64,000 nt of DNA from Rhodococcus sp. 14-2483-1-2. GTDB taxonomy: Bacteria > Actinomycetota > Actinomycetes > Mycobacteriales > Mycobacteriaceae. The notes beneath the pieces are model-generated. The model was not told the origin of the DNA. It saw nothing but the letters and a program-made list of their open reading frames with translations, and searched no databases. Shown here in pieces: positions 8,189 to 16,437 of this stretch. Location: contig NZ_NPFW01000023.1 in the NCBI RefSeq assembly GCF_002259405.1, positions 310,001-374,000 of the forward strand. The letters are read 5' to 3'. Numbering within the stretch: position 1 is the stretch's first letter; the number at the start of each line of letters is the position of its first letter. The position numbers were made by a program, and so were the translations under genes.

Positions 8189-9312
8189 TCAGACCTCATC
8201 TCGAGACCGAAATCTGGCAAAAACTGTTCTGGATCCACGATGAGGGCGTGCCCGATGCCTGCCAACGCTCTCGCCGCCGGGGCAGTCGCGATCAGCCCTT
8301 CTGAGCTGGTCACGAGACGATCGAATTGGTGCCACCCTGCGTACCGCACGATCGATGCTCTGAGCGCCCTCGAATCGCGGATCGATCCAAGACTCTGCGC
8401 ACGGCCGAAATAGCCATGCACAAATGCGCGGATCAGCGCCGAAGCGCGGGAAACGCCAGTAGCTACTAGGTCGTCGATGTCGTTCTCGATGCGGCCCGAT
8501 TTGGAGTACAGGGCACCGATGACGGTGACGTTGAGGATGTCACCCGCCAAAGAGCCGAGGTCACGCGCAATCGAGCCGTATCCGAATTCCTCCCAATCGA
8601 TTATCCAGCACGTGTTCTCAGCGTCGGGGGCAGCGAGGAGCTGATCAAGCCTGAGGTCTCCATGAATGGTCGACATCGGTACGTGTGTTTTCTCGGTGTC
8701 TCCCAGCAATAGATCAACACACGCCAAGCGGAGTTCTTCCTGCCGATGGATAATCGTCCAAGCCTCGAGCTGTGCCGCGGACATACCGTGAAAGATCTCC
8801 ACGTCGATCGCGTCGGCCCCAAAGCTGGAGGGGAGTGGACTCGCTGCGTTGTGGCGGGATCGTTCGCTCTGACCGCGGTGATGCAGCCACGCAAGCCCTG
8901 ACCCCACACCCTCCAGCATTTTCGTGTCGAGCTCGCCGGCGACCGCCAATTGCTGTCCGGTACGCCCCTCGTGAATCGCCGGATAGGCCTGGATGTATCC
9001 ATCGGCTGACATGGCGAGTGGGCGGATGACGGGTAAATCGGTGTCGTAGAAGTCTGCGTCCAACCAATCGAAAAATGTCATAGTTCGCGAAGGGCCCCTG
9101 CTCTGGTCGCCCAACTCTTTCTTGACAAACAACCCCTGTCCGGTGTTGGTTGACCCCAACCAGTTCAAGTTGCGCCCCGATAGCTGAACAGGGGTAATCA
9201 TGTCACCGAATCCGAGCTGCGCGACCAATGCTGCGGCAGTTGGGTGTGAGGCGAGGTCGTCGGCCGCGTACAGGACTCGGTGATCGCCGACCTCTAGGAG
9301 ACTGTCTGCCAC
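8185..9312 (-). CDS. APH-type kinase, LanK-like (Ser/Thr phosphorylation of the precursor)
   Basis: A 375-residue aminoglycoside-phosphotransferase-fold protein. Lysines at 64-65 (FVKKE) fit the ATP-binding Lys; the catalytic loop is HGDLRLDQLL (H217, D219) and the metal-binding motif IIDWEEFG (D239). The usual Asn of the loop is replaced by Gln. In class V lanthipeptide and thioamitide clusters such a kinase phosphorylates Ser/Thr of the precursor. It begins at GTG 9312 and overlaps the preceding gene by 19 bases. An antibiotic-resistance role is the alternative, but the tight coupling to HopA1 and a precursor argues for RiPP dehydration. Confidence 0.82.
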   Translation of the reverse strand: MADSLLEVGDHRVLYAADDLASHPTAAALVAQLGFGDMITPVQLSGRNLNWLGSTNTGQGLFVKKELGDQSRGPSRTMTFFDWLDADFYDTDLPVIRPLAMSADGYIQAYPAIHEGRTGQQLAVAGELDTKMLEGVGSGLAWLHHRGQSERSRHNAASPLPSSFGADAIDVEIFHGMSAAQLEAWTIIHRQEELRLACVDLLLGDTEKTHVPMSTIHGDLRLDQLLAAPDAENTCWIIDWEEFGYGSIARDLGSLAGDILNVTVIGALYSKSGRIENDIDDLVATGVSRASALIRAFVHGYFGRAQSLGSIRDSRALRASIVRYAGWHQFDRLVTSSEGLIATAPAARALAGIGHALIVDPEQFLPDFGLEMRSE

Positions 9313-10163
9313 GATATTCCTTTCAGGAGCTGTGAGACATCATCGGGTAGATCCATCTGTGCGGTCATAAACGAGGTGATGTAATCCAAGGCGTGAAGCA
9401 CCTGTCGGTGGGCTGCATATCGCTCGACAGTGTCCCGATCGCAGTCGACAGCAGCTGCGAGTACCACCGAGCTCAGACACGACCCTGCTTGCTGGTCGGA
9501 GCTGATACCCCCCGGCTTCGACTCCAATTCCCTGACCTCTCCGAGGAGATGTCCCCAGTCGAACTCACGCATACCGACACCACAATCTTCACCGGAGAGC
9601 AGCATCGTCCCCGCGCCAGCCGCTGCGTAAGTGAGAGCAAGCGATGGCGCACCATGCAGAACGTGGCGGTCATCTGAATGATCTGCCGGATACATATCGG
9701 CGTCCATCTGCGCAAAATAGGAGCCGGGAATGAGGTCGCAGACTAGCTTTGACGTCCAACTCGTCCCACCCGACAGCTCTTGCCCGTACCGTGTCAACCT
9801 GCGCATCCATGGTCGAAGACGGCCCGCGTCGCGCGTCCCAGTTGATTCTCGAGGCTTTGCGTGGTGGAGGTCCTGAAGCGTCTGGCATACCGAAACAAGC
9901 GCACTCTCGACCGTGCAGTGATTGTCTCCATCTTGGCTGTGTGTGTACCCGGCAGGGACCACGTAACGGAACTCGTTTCCTCGTTGCGTACCAATCAATA
10001 CGCCGTGGGTGGACCCCATTTCGCCAGGAAGCGAACCACAGTCCGCGTATTCGTCGAACCGGAGTCGCGTAATCTCAAGTGTCTGATCAGGTTTACGTGA
10101 GTGGACCGCGACCAAGTTGTTGCTGAATCCAGCGTATTCAACTACCTCCATCATTTGCCCCAT
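9294..10163 (-). CDS. LanX-like protein with degenerate kinase fold
   Basis: A 289-residue protein placed between the decarboxylase and the kinase. The C-terminal half shows kinase-like landmarks out of repair: HGAPSLAL (H170, with Ala at 172 where the catalytic Asp of HGD should be) and EFDWGHLLGEV (D202-W203), like the DW of APH enzymes. This suggests a pseudokinase. Class V clusters such as lexapeptide carry a third essential protein, LxmX, next to the kinase and the HopA1 lyase; gene order X-K-Y is the same here. The pseudokinase reading is my own from the motifs and should be checked structurally. Confidence 0.6.
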   Translation of the reverse strand: MGQMMEVVEYAGFSNNLVAVHSRKPDQTLEITRLRFDEYADCGSLPGEMGSTHGVLIGTQRGNEFRYVVPAGYTHSQDGDNHCTVESALVSVCQTLQDLHHAKPRESTGTRDAGRLRPWMRRLTRYGQELSGGTSWTSKLVCDLIPGSYFAQMDADMYPADHSDDRHVLHGAPSLALTYAAAGAGTMLLSGEDCGVGMREFDWGHLLGEVRELESKPGGISSDQQAGSCLSSVVLAAAVDCDRDTVERYAAHRQVLHALDYITSFMTAQMDLPDDVSQLLKGISWQTVS

Positions 10164-10696
10164 GCGGAAGTTGCTTCTGGAACGCTTTCAAGCACATCCA
10201 TAAAGCTGATGATCCCTCCTGTGGACGGTGCATTGAGCGCGTGACTGTGAGCCATCTCAGTCGGCTGTAGACGCACTCGAGGGTCTGAGGTCAGGGTGTG
10301 TGCTGACGTTGCGAAGGCGCGTGATTCTGCGCCACCGGGGGGTAACGATGGAGCGATGTGAATAGGTGCCTGGGTACACTGCAACGCAAGCATCATGGGA
10401 GTGTCGGACGCCCCACCGGCGAACCGCGTCACGAAATTTAGAGTGGCTGGGTACACGATTACGCAGTCAGGCCACACTGTTAGATCGACGTGTTCAGCCA
10501 TATGCACTTCGGACCAATCATCTATTACGACGGTTTCGCAATGCAACGCGCAAGCGTCAGGGGTCACAAAGCGGAGGGCTGTCCTCGTCAACACCACTTT
10601 GACGTCGGCATACGGTCTCACGAGACGCAGCGCGTGCAGATTCAAAACTGTCGTTGCCGCTGAGCCTGCGCCGGTTACATACAATAATATTTTCAT
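10151..10696 (-). CDS. EpiD/LanD-like flavoprotein cysteine decarboxylase (HFCD family)
   Basis: A 181-residue protein from ATG 10696 (MKILLYVTGAGSAA), a flavin-binding Rossmann-like start. The active-site His fits H69 in MAEHVDLTVWPD, and PATLNF (83-88) replaces the PASANT motif; the PxMNxxMW substrate loop is degenerate (APSLPPGG). Such enzymes oxidatively decarboxylate a C-terminal Cys to a thioenol that cyclises to AviCys or AviMeCys. The precursor next door ends in Cys, which fits. The start was chosen because upstream codons run through the precursor gene and a strong hairpin. It overlaps the next gene by 13 bases. Confidence 0.8.
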   Translation of the reverse strand: MKILLYVTGAGSAATTVLNLHALRLVRPYADVKVVLTRTALRFVTPDACALHCETVVIDDWSEVHMAEHVDLTVWPDCVIVYPATLNFVTRFAGGASDTPMMLALQCTQAPIHIAPSLPPGGAESRAFATSAHTLTSDPRVRLQPTEMAHSHALNAPSTGGIISFMDVLESVPEATSAWGK

Positions 10697-10704
10697 GAAA
10701 GTCC

Positions 10705-10744
10705 ATATCGGACCGGGCAATCGAGTAACCGCCCGGTCCGATAT
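10705..10744 (-). promoter_or_regulatory. Perfect 14-bp hairpin between precursor and enzymes
   Basis: Arms ATATCGGACCGGGC (10705-10718) and GCCCGGTCCGATAT (10731-10744) are fully complementary with a 12-nt loop. It begins eight bases after the precursor stop and ends eight bases before the decarboxylase ATG. There is no run of U after it, so it is more likely a partial attenuator or RNA-stabilising stem that keeps precursor mRNA in excess of enzyme mRNA, as seen in other lantibiotic operons. Confidence 0.8.
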
Positions 10745-10752
10745 TGATTCGA

Positions 10753-10965
10753 CTAGCAGACCCGCTTGATGGTGTTTCCGATGTTCGGAGTGCCACCCGC
10801 GATCCCAGCTGCGCACTGGGTCGAAGAGCGCGCCGAAATCATCGTGGCGCGCATCAGCAAGATCGCCAATGCGGGTGTGGACGCGGGAGCCGATGCGCCT
10901 GCGATGCCGTTGGAGGCTAGTTCTTCGTCGGAGGTGTAGGTCTTGTACGCTGTAGCGAGCGACAT
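10753..10965 (-). CDS. RiPP precursor peptide (class V lanthipeptide candidate)
   Basis: A 70-residue peptide starting at ATG 10965 with GAAAGG seven bases upstream. The N-terminal leader is polar and acidic in part (TSDEELASNG), then an Ala/Ser/Pro linker, then a Ser/Thr-rich core with Cys only at positions 51 and 70. Cys70 is the last residue, as needed for a LanD substrate. Thr65 precedes Cys70 by four residues (T-IKRV-C), the same spacing as the AviCys-type ring of thioviridamide (S/T-x4-C). Cys51 can close a second ring with one of Ser44, Ser47, Ser48 or Thr49. The leader/core border is not certain; GIAGASAPASTPA (20-32) is a reasonable region. Confidence 0.78.
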   Translation of the reverse strand: MSLATAYKTYTSDEELASNGIAGASAPASTPALAILLMRATMISARSSTQCAAGIAGGTPNIGNTIKRVC

Positions 10966-11068
10966 TCTTTGTGCCTTTCACGAAATCGGACGGACTGTTT
11001 TCAATCCGGGTTCTACCGTAATGCTGGATTATTCTGTTCGGTGCGGAAAATTGAATGGTGTCCGCATC

Positions 11069-11087
11069 TGAGACATTTACCGTCTCA
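11069..11087. promoter_or_regulatory. Candidate activator site TGAGAC-N7-GTCTCA
   Basis: A palindrome with 6-bp arms and a 7-nt spacer, 104 bp upstream of the precursor start, in the 156-bp gap between the GAF-Fis regulator gene and the precursor. Fis-type HTH activators of the AcoR group bind dyads of this kind. Binding by the neighbouring regulator is inferred. Confidence 0.5.
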
Positions 11088-11121
11088 TTCTGGGACGGGT
11101 GCAGTGCAACCTGGGGCCCGT

Positions 11122-12327
11122 TCATACATTTTCCAAGCCGTATTTTTCAATTTTTCGGTAAAGCGATGACCGCGCAATTCCGAGGCTTGCGGCTGCTTGA
11201 GCTCGGTTTCCAGCACATTCGGTAAGCACAGAGAGAATTGCCGATCGTTCAGCTTCCCTGATCCGCCCGCAGCCTCCACCTTTTTCGTCAACCGATGTGG
11301 CCGCACTGCTCGGACGCGACACATCGGTTCGGGAGGTGAGACTTACCAGGATCCCGATCCGCTCGGACCTTGTTTCAACCGGCCTGACCCGCAGGGTAAC
11401 CCGTTGGCCCGCAGCAGTATCGAGATGCACAGTTCGGGTCCGTGGCAGGTTGCCGGTACTCAGGTAGCGCCTCAACTCCTCGATCTCTCTCGCACTCAGG
11501 AGCTGTCTCATCGCAATGTTGGTAATTTCGATCGACAATCCAATCGCAGCACAAGCAACGTGATCACTGTCCGAGTTACCTCGGTAGGCTGCAACCAGCA
11601 TGTTCGCTTCCTCGTCTCGAGTAGCGGACATTTCTGTCTGAATATTCCTAGCGGTCTGAACAGTGATGTTGTACAACAGATTGGTTGCCCGGTCAGCGCG
11701 ACACACCAGACCTACCAACCCCTCGACCTCACCCGTTCTCGGATGAAATACAGGCGCTGCGTAGGTAGAAAAGTTGCTTAGTGAACTGTGATAGTTCTGC
11801 GGACCGTGCAGATGCGCTGGACGGCCAAGACGTAGGGCGATTCCGATCGCTGATGTTCCGATGTTGTCCTCACGGTGCAGCCGTCCAGGCGACATGCCGA
11901 TCACATCAAAGTCTTTACTGGACGCTCTGTCGGCATCTGTTTTCAACAAGATCAATCCCTGATGATCCGCGAACAACATACGAAACGATTCTCCACGACC
12001 GTATGCCACCACCGAATCAAGTTCCGCAGCTGCGGCAGCTGCCACTTCGGTGTGTCTGTCACCTCTACCGAAATGCCTTGGCAACGCAGGTCCAGTCGGG
12101 GCAATCCCCGCAGACAGGGACCGCCGCCATGATTCGAGAACAACGCGAGGAAGTATCTCGTCCAAAGTTGCAGGTTCGACTTCCGAGTGTATGAATCTAG
12201 TCTTCGCTCGCACGATCGACTCGTGCTGCAAGGCGGTGTGCACGTATTGCTCCTCACTCACGATATCCACATCGGGCTGCTGGCTTGAAAGGGTCGTATC
12301 CTGCAAAGGGCGCGAAGGCCGGGTCAT
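11122..12327 (-). CDS. GAF-Fis transcriptional regulator without AAA+ domain
   Basis: A 401-residue protein from ATG 12327. An N-terminal domain with SRASSKDFDVIGMSPGRLHR and the later YAAPVFHPRTGEVEGLVGLV is a GAF-type sensor similar to AcoR; the C-terminus NRAQAAASLGIARSSLYRKI (about residues 374-393) is a Fis HTH. The sigma54-interacting AAA+ domain of AcoR is missing, as usual in actinobacteria, which have no sigma54. It is transcribed in the same direction just upstream of the precursor gene and is the likely pathway activator. The ligand is unknown. Confidence 0.8.
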   Translation of the reverse strand: MTRPSRPLQDTTLSSQQPDVDIVSEEQYVHTALQHESIVRAKTRFIHSEVEPATLDEILPRVVLESWRRSLSAGIAPTGPALPRHFGRGDRHTEVAAAAAAELDSVVAYGRGESFRMLFADHQGLILLKTDADRASSKDFDVIGMSPGRLHREDNIGTSAIGIALRLGRPAHLHGPQNYHSSLSNFSTYAAPVFHPRTGEVEGLVGLVCRADRATNLLYNITVQTARNIQTEMSATRDEEANMLVAAYRGNSDSDHVACAAIGLSIEITNIAMRQLLSAREIEELRRYLSTGNLPRTRTVHLDTAAGQRVTLRVRPVETRSERIGILVSLTSRTDVSRPSSAATSVDEKGGGCGRIREAERSAILSVLTECAGNRAQAAASLGIARSSLYRKIEKYGLENV

Positions 12328-12731
12328 CGACAGTCAGAGCATGGGAACCGCGAGGATCCCTGGGTAACGGCTGGGAGTACGCACTAGGTCAAGGTCGGTC
12401 GAAGCATGTTTCGCAGACCGCCGAAAAGTTACATCCGAATTCCCGATGTAACGCCGTTTGATTCGCTTCAAATGGGCCATGGCGATCCCATTCTCAAGGT
12501 ATGCCCGCAGAAGCCGGCCTGTACGTACGAGAGCTCCAAGACATCGTTGTTCGAGACTCCGCCCCGCAGGAACCGGCACAGAACCCTTGACGGAGAACCC
12601 CGTAAACGGACTACTCAGTAGCATTGAGATGCTTGACCAACAAATGACCACGACATGATCATTGGGGTGAGAACGATCGATCGCTACGCTTGTCACGTCA
12701 ACGGGAAAGCGGTTGACTACGAGGTCGCAAG
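12328..12731. other. Gene-free region between the regulator and a divergent gene
   Basis: This 404-bp stretch holds no convincing gene. An inverted repeat GTTACATC / GATGTAAC lies at 12428-12435 and 12445-12452 with a 9-nt spacer, about 100 bp upstream of the regulator start; it may be an operator. Confidence 0.45.
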
Positions 12732-13832
12732 GTGGTAAGGGGCCACGGCGTCGAGCGCCCCGGAGATCCAGTGACGCCGGTCCTACCGGCCCCAGCTTGG
12801 AACCAGCCACCGCGAACCTTGAACTCCCTGGCCGCCTCGGATTCTTTGAGCATGTCAGATGTAGCGCTTTTGTCTGAAGCAACCACCAGCACCCTTTCCA
12901 GGCTGTGGTTCGACAGCGCTTGGTTGGACAAGATTTCTGGAACTACCTTGCAGAGCCTGTTAGCAGTCATCCCCGGCCTCATGGACTATGTAAGCCACCG
13001 CAGCAGGACTCGCAGGATCGACAATGCACTGCGGCAGTGCGTCGATATTGGACTCGAAGTGTCCGCGACTACCATCGATGCCCTCGTCAGACAGGGCTCT
13101 GGGATTCACGTGGCAACGGCGCTCGCCGCAGCAGCAAGCGTGGTTCATGGCGACCACCGTTCTGCATACGCGAAGCTCACACGCTGCTGGGGTGCCCAAC
13201 CCGACGCTGCCCTCGACGCACTGTTCAATTCAGGACCGGAAGCGTTGTTGTCAGATCCCGCCTCCTTCGTCACACACGCAGCACGCATGGTCGAGACCAA
13301 CACCGGCAATGAAAACTCTCTGCACAGAACCGTTGGTTCGGGGATTCTCGTCCACAAACTGACTAAGATGGAAGGAGCCCCTCCAATCGCGACCTCCCAC
13401 GAAACACCCCAACGCAGCTCCGCTTTCTCATACCGAAGTGCCGCCATCGGCGTCATCTTGAACAGCGACGATATAGCTGAGTCCGTTCGCTACCGGTCCA
13501 ATTTGGAGTCGAGTTCACTACTGCAACGCAACGAAATTTGGTCGATGGCCTCGTACAGTACGGACCTAATCCAAACGTCAGACTTCTCGATTCCCTCGAC
13601 TCTGTCTCTGAGCGACACGGCAAATATCGTATTGTCCGACGTAAATAGCAGAAGCGAAGCCTACCTCCATTACCTCATCACAGCCGCAATCCCCGCAGTT
13701 CTGGCCCATGACCCCAAATTCGGGCACGCGAAAGCCCGACTGATAGAAGCTCTAGAGCTAAGAATAGACCATGGTATTTCAGATAGAAATGCACTCACCG
13801 CTTGTATTGCACTGCTGAAACGAATTTCCTGA
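12732..13832 (+). CDS. Unknown 366-residue protein beside the RiPP operon
   Basis: Start GTG 12732 is preceded by GAGG; an in-frame ATG at 12852 (MSDVALLSE) is the alternative and would drop 40 residues. The protein is Ser/Ala-rich and alpha-helical by composition, with no membrane segments and no motif I recognise. It is transcribed divergently from the RiPP operon and 22 bases ahead of a methyltransferase gene, probably in one transcript with it. A regulatory or tailoring role is possible but unproven. Confidence 0.6.
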   Translation: MVRGHGVERPGDPVTPVLPAPAWNQPPRTLNSLAASDSLSMSDVALLSEATTSTLSRLWFDSAWLDKISGTTLQSLLAVIPGLMDYVSHRSRTRRIDNALRQCVDIGLEVSATTIDALVRQGSGIHVATALAAAASVVHGDHRSAYAKLTRCWGAQPDAALDALFNSGPEALLSDPASFVTHAARMVETNTGNENSLHRTVGSGILVHKLTKMEGAPPIATSHETPQRSSAFSYRSAAIGVILNSDDIAESVRYRSNLESSSLLQRNEIWSMASYSTDLIQTSDFSIPSTLSLSDTANIVLSDVNSRSEAYLHYLITAAIPAVLAHDPKFGHAKARLIEALELRIDHGISDRNALTACIALLKRIS

Positions 13833-13854
13833 ACCTCCAAACCAAAGGATGCCA

Positions 13855-14670
13855 ATGCTGGGTGACACCGAAATTTCGTCAAGGTATCAACGAAACGCGG
13901 CCTACTGGACAAAGATTGTTCGAGACGGTTTGGACACATTTCAAACAGACCTGACAGATCCTGCTCTGCTCGACCTCATCGGGCACTGCACAGGACTCAA
14001 TGTACTGGACGCCGGTTGCGGCGAAGGATACCTGAGCAGGGAACTTATCAAACGTGGATGCGGCCAGGTGTACGGCGTCGATACGTGCGAAGAGCTCGTA
14101 ACAGCGGCTCGAAACCACCCTGACTCCGGTGGAGCACGTGCCACCTTCTACCACGCAGACGTCGCACAGATCCCCTTGCCTGACGCCAGTGTCGACCTCG
14201 TGGTAGTAAACAGACTACCCAACGGTATTGCGGATCCATCTCGACGATTCACCGAATTTCGCCGCGTGCTAAATGAGCAAGGAAAAATGATTGTAATGTC
14301 TATGCACCCCTGCTTCTATGCAGCGCGCACCGATAGAGAAGACATTGAAAGCAACACCTCGATCGACGACTATTTCGGAATCAGAACGGTCGAACAACAT
14401 TTTCAGGTAGCAGGCCGTAAATCACCCGTGGAATCATTCCAGCAATTTTTTTCCCTTGAGGAATATCTGGGAATGATCACAAGCGCAGGATTTGCGATAA
14501 CCACACTTCGAGAACCCAGACCGACCGCACAACAACGCGCGTCGGACGACTTCTGGAACCAAAATTTCACGCGCCCATTGTTCATGTTGATCGAGTGCGT
14601 GCCTCTCAACGCCGTCTTTCGAGGCCAAACCACGACGGGCGCGCGCCCTTCTCCCACTGTTACATCATAG
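13855..14670 (+). CDS. Class I SAM-dependent methyltransferase
   Basis: A 271-residue methyltransferase with motif I VLDAGCGEGYLS, an acidic ribose-binding residue in VYGVDTCEEL, and DASVDLVVVNRLPNG as motif IV region. The ribosome site AAAGG lies six bases before ATG 13855 and directly abuts ATG 13849, so the second ATG is preferred. Lexapeptide-type clusters include an N-methyltransferase, so it might modify the RiPP, but it is on the opposite strand and could serve another purpose. Confidence 0.8.
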   Translation: MLGDTEISSRYQRNAAYWTKIVRDGLDTFQTDLTDPALLDLIGHCTGLNVLDAGCGEGYLSRELIKRGCGQVYGVDTCEELVTAARNHPDSGGARATFYHADVAQIPLPDASVDLVVVNRLPNGIADPSRRFTEFRRVLNEQGKMIVMSMHPCFYAARTDREDIESNTSIDDYFGIRTVEQHFQVAGRKSPVESFQQFFSLEEYLGMITSAGFAITTLREPRPTAQQRASDDFWNQNFTRPLFMLIECVPLNAVFRGQTTTGARPSPTVTS

Positions 14671-15404
14671 CGTCGACGTTCCCGGGTTCCTACGCGTGAA
14701 CCGCCTGCTGAAGTAGGGATCGTCAACTGTGGATCCCACTGCAGGGACGAGGATGCGGGGAGGCATTACGAGCTGCGCTCCGCCGGTATGAAGCGTGTCG
14801 TCGCTGACGCCCGAAGGCCGCACTGGGGGATCTCGGTCTTGCCTTGTCAAGATCGAAGGGCTCGAAGTCCTCGAAGCAGCCTAGAAGCCGGCCATCCAGG
14901 CGGCCTCGGCGTCCGTCTTCGCCACCTGGCGTACGGAGGTAGTAGGCAGCCTGGATGGCCGCCGGCGCACACCCCCACGAGACCTCGACACTGGCCAGCC
15001 TCTTGGTCAGCAGCATCGAAGGCGCAATCACCCCCCGTACCGCAGCGCCAAATCAATTCAGTCACTCGCCGACGTTAGATCCTGGCTCTCCATGGTTTTG
15101 CACAGACGATAGCGCCTCCCCAGCAGGAGAGCTGAACTGGTTCAGCGGGCGCGCTGTGCACCCGCCAACAGCGCACACGAGGACGAGCCCCCTCGAATCA
15201 CCTGGCCGCGGACAGATCGCATGTGCAATTTACGCAGAGCTCACGTGCGACTCCCTGACACACCGACCAGCATCCGATCGTTTCATGGGCGAAGCCGGAG
15301 ATCTCGGCCTGGTCGAACGCTCCTGGTCCACGCTCGTGTCTTGCATCGGTTTTATGTACCAGCCCTGCTCAGCGTCGCCTGCCGAGCATGGCCGCGCGGG
15401 TATG
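14671..15404. other. Gene-free region with a 12-bp inverted repeat
   Basis: Between the methyltransferase and the recombinase genes there are 734 bases with no credible gene. A perfect inverted repeat GGCCATCCAGGC (14890-14901) and GCCTGGATGGCC (14949-14960) is separated by 47 bases. Next to two tyrosine recombinase genes, it is a candidate resolution site, comparable in concept to the IRS of Tn4430 or the rst site of Tn4651. This is inference from position. Confidence 0.45.
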
Positions 15405-16430
15405 TCAGCAGTGATCGTCGTCTTCGGGGACATCGAGAAGTTCAGAGAGCGCAGCAAGTAGAGACGTTGCTCGGTCTTCGACGTCGTCGAGGACCGACGT
15501 GAGCGATCCGAGATGTGCATGGGCGGCGGCACGAGCTGCGATTCCTCGTTCGTAGTACTGCGTATCCAGATGCACTGCTGGCGAATATGATTCGCTTTCA
15601 TCAAGCGCGATACCGGACTCGATCGAACTGCCGGTTGCTCGCGCCGGCAGAAGGTGGTCGGGTGCAGCATCACGCAGATGCGCTGCGACGATGTCAGCGA
15701 CAGCGTGGGCGCTGATCGTAGGAGCGATCAAGGGGGTGTGGCCCCATCGATCGATCGATGTCAGCAGCGGCCTACCACCGTGCGAGAGAACGTTCGTGTC
15801 GTACCCGATCAGCGCTGTCTCGTTGCCCGGCCGCAGCCGTTCACCCAGCATGGTCGTGCTTGGGTACCGGTTCAGAAAGCCGAGAACTTCGCACCACCGT
15901 CGCAGCACGAGAACCGGTGATACCCCAGCTACTGCGACAGCAGGCGGAGTACGTGTGCTGCTTCCGTTAGCTGTGCCGAGGTGCAGGATATCGTCGGTCA
16001 GGTCCCAGGTGACGTCACCGACCCGTAGATCCGCGATGTACGAGTACGGCACACCCGTGGATGCGAGCACCAGTATCAGTGCATCGCGGCGCGCGAACAT
16101 TGCTGCAGGCCAACCAGATACCGGAAGCTGGGCGACGATCGCCCCGAGTCTCGATGCGAGCTCGTTCAACCGCGCAGTGCGTGTGGTGTCGATGGCGGCA
16201 CGGACGGTCTCACTTCGACCCGGCGAGGAGTGACCGAACCTGTCGTGCAAGGCACCGATGACGGCGACACGTCTGCGGTGTGTGGTGTTCGCGGCGGGGT
16301 GCGCGCCGAGAAAGAACGCCAGTGTCTGCGGCGTTGCCGGCAACGCCGACAGATCATGGGCAGTGCACCAGTCCTCGAACAGCGTCCAGGTGTGCAGATC
16401 CCTCTGCAGGAGCATCGATGTGGCCGGCAT
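15405..16430 (-). CDS. Degenerate tyrosine recombinase, second subunit
   Basis: A 341-residue protein from ATG 16430, seven bases after the stop of the first recombinase; the open frame extends further upstream but overlaps that gene. The N-terminal SAM-like core-binding domain is present (LFEDWCTAHDLSALPATPQT). In the catalytic domain the first Arg is lost: STGVPYSYIADLR where active enzymes have TGxRxSE, and no HxxR is seen. A possible nucleophile region is DTQYYERG. It is probably a catalytically dead or regulatory partner of the upstream recombinase, like paired recombinases in Tn4651 (TnpS/TnpT) or Tn554. Confidence 0.65.
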   Translation of the reverse strand: MPATSMLLQRDLHTWTLFEDWCTAHDLSALPATPQTLAFFLGAHPAANTTHRRRVAVIGALHDRFGHSSPGRSETVRAAIDTTRTARLNELASRLGAIVAQLPVSGWPAAMFARRDALILVLASTGVPYSYIADLRVGDVTWDLTDDILHLGTANGSSTRTPPAVAVAGVSPVLVLRRWCEVLGFLNRYPSTTMLGERLRPGNETALIGYDTNVLSHGGRPLLTSIDRWGHTPLIAPTISAHAVADIVAAHLRDAAPDHLLPARATGSSIESGIALDESESYSPAVHLDTQYYERGIAARAAAHAHLGSLTSVLDDVEDRATSLLAALSELLDVPEDDDHC

Positions 16431-16437
16431 TAGCGGG

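Noticed and set aside
8185..9312. Aminoglycoside resistance gene
   Set aside because: Fold is that of APH enzymes, but the gene is locked into a RiPP operon by overlaps on both sides and next to HopA1.
7217..11125. Thioamitide (thioviridamide-like) cluster
   Set aside because: Kinase, HopA1 and decarboxylase fit, but there is no YcaO or TfuA protein in the window; class V lanthipeptide fits better.
11122..12327. Sigma54-dependent activator
   Set aside because: No AAA+ domain with GAFTGA motif, and actinobacteria have no sigma54.
14723..15065. Short minus-strand frames in the gap beside the recombinases
   Set aside because: Two overlapping frames of similar length, no family, no ribosome site; treated as gene-free.
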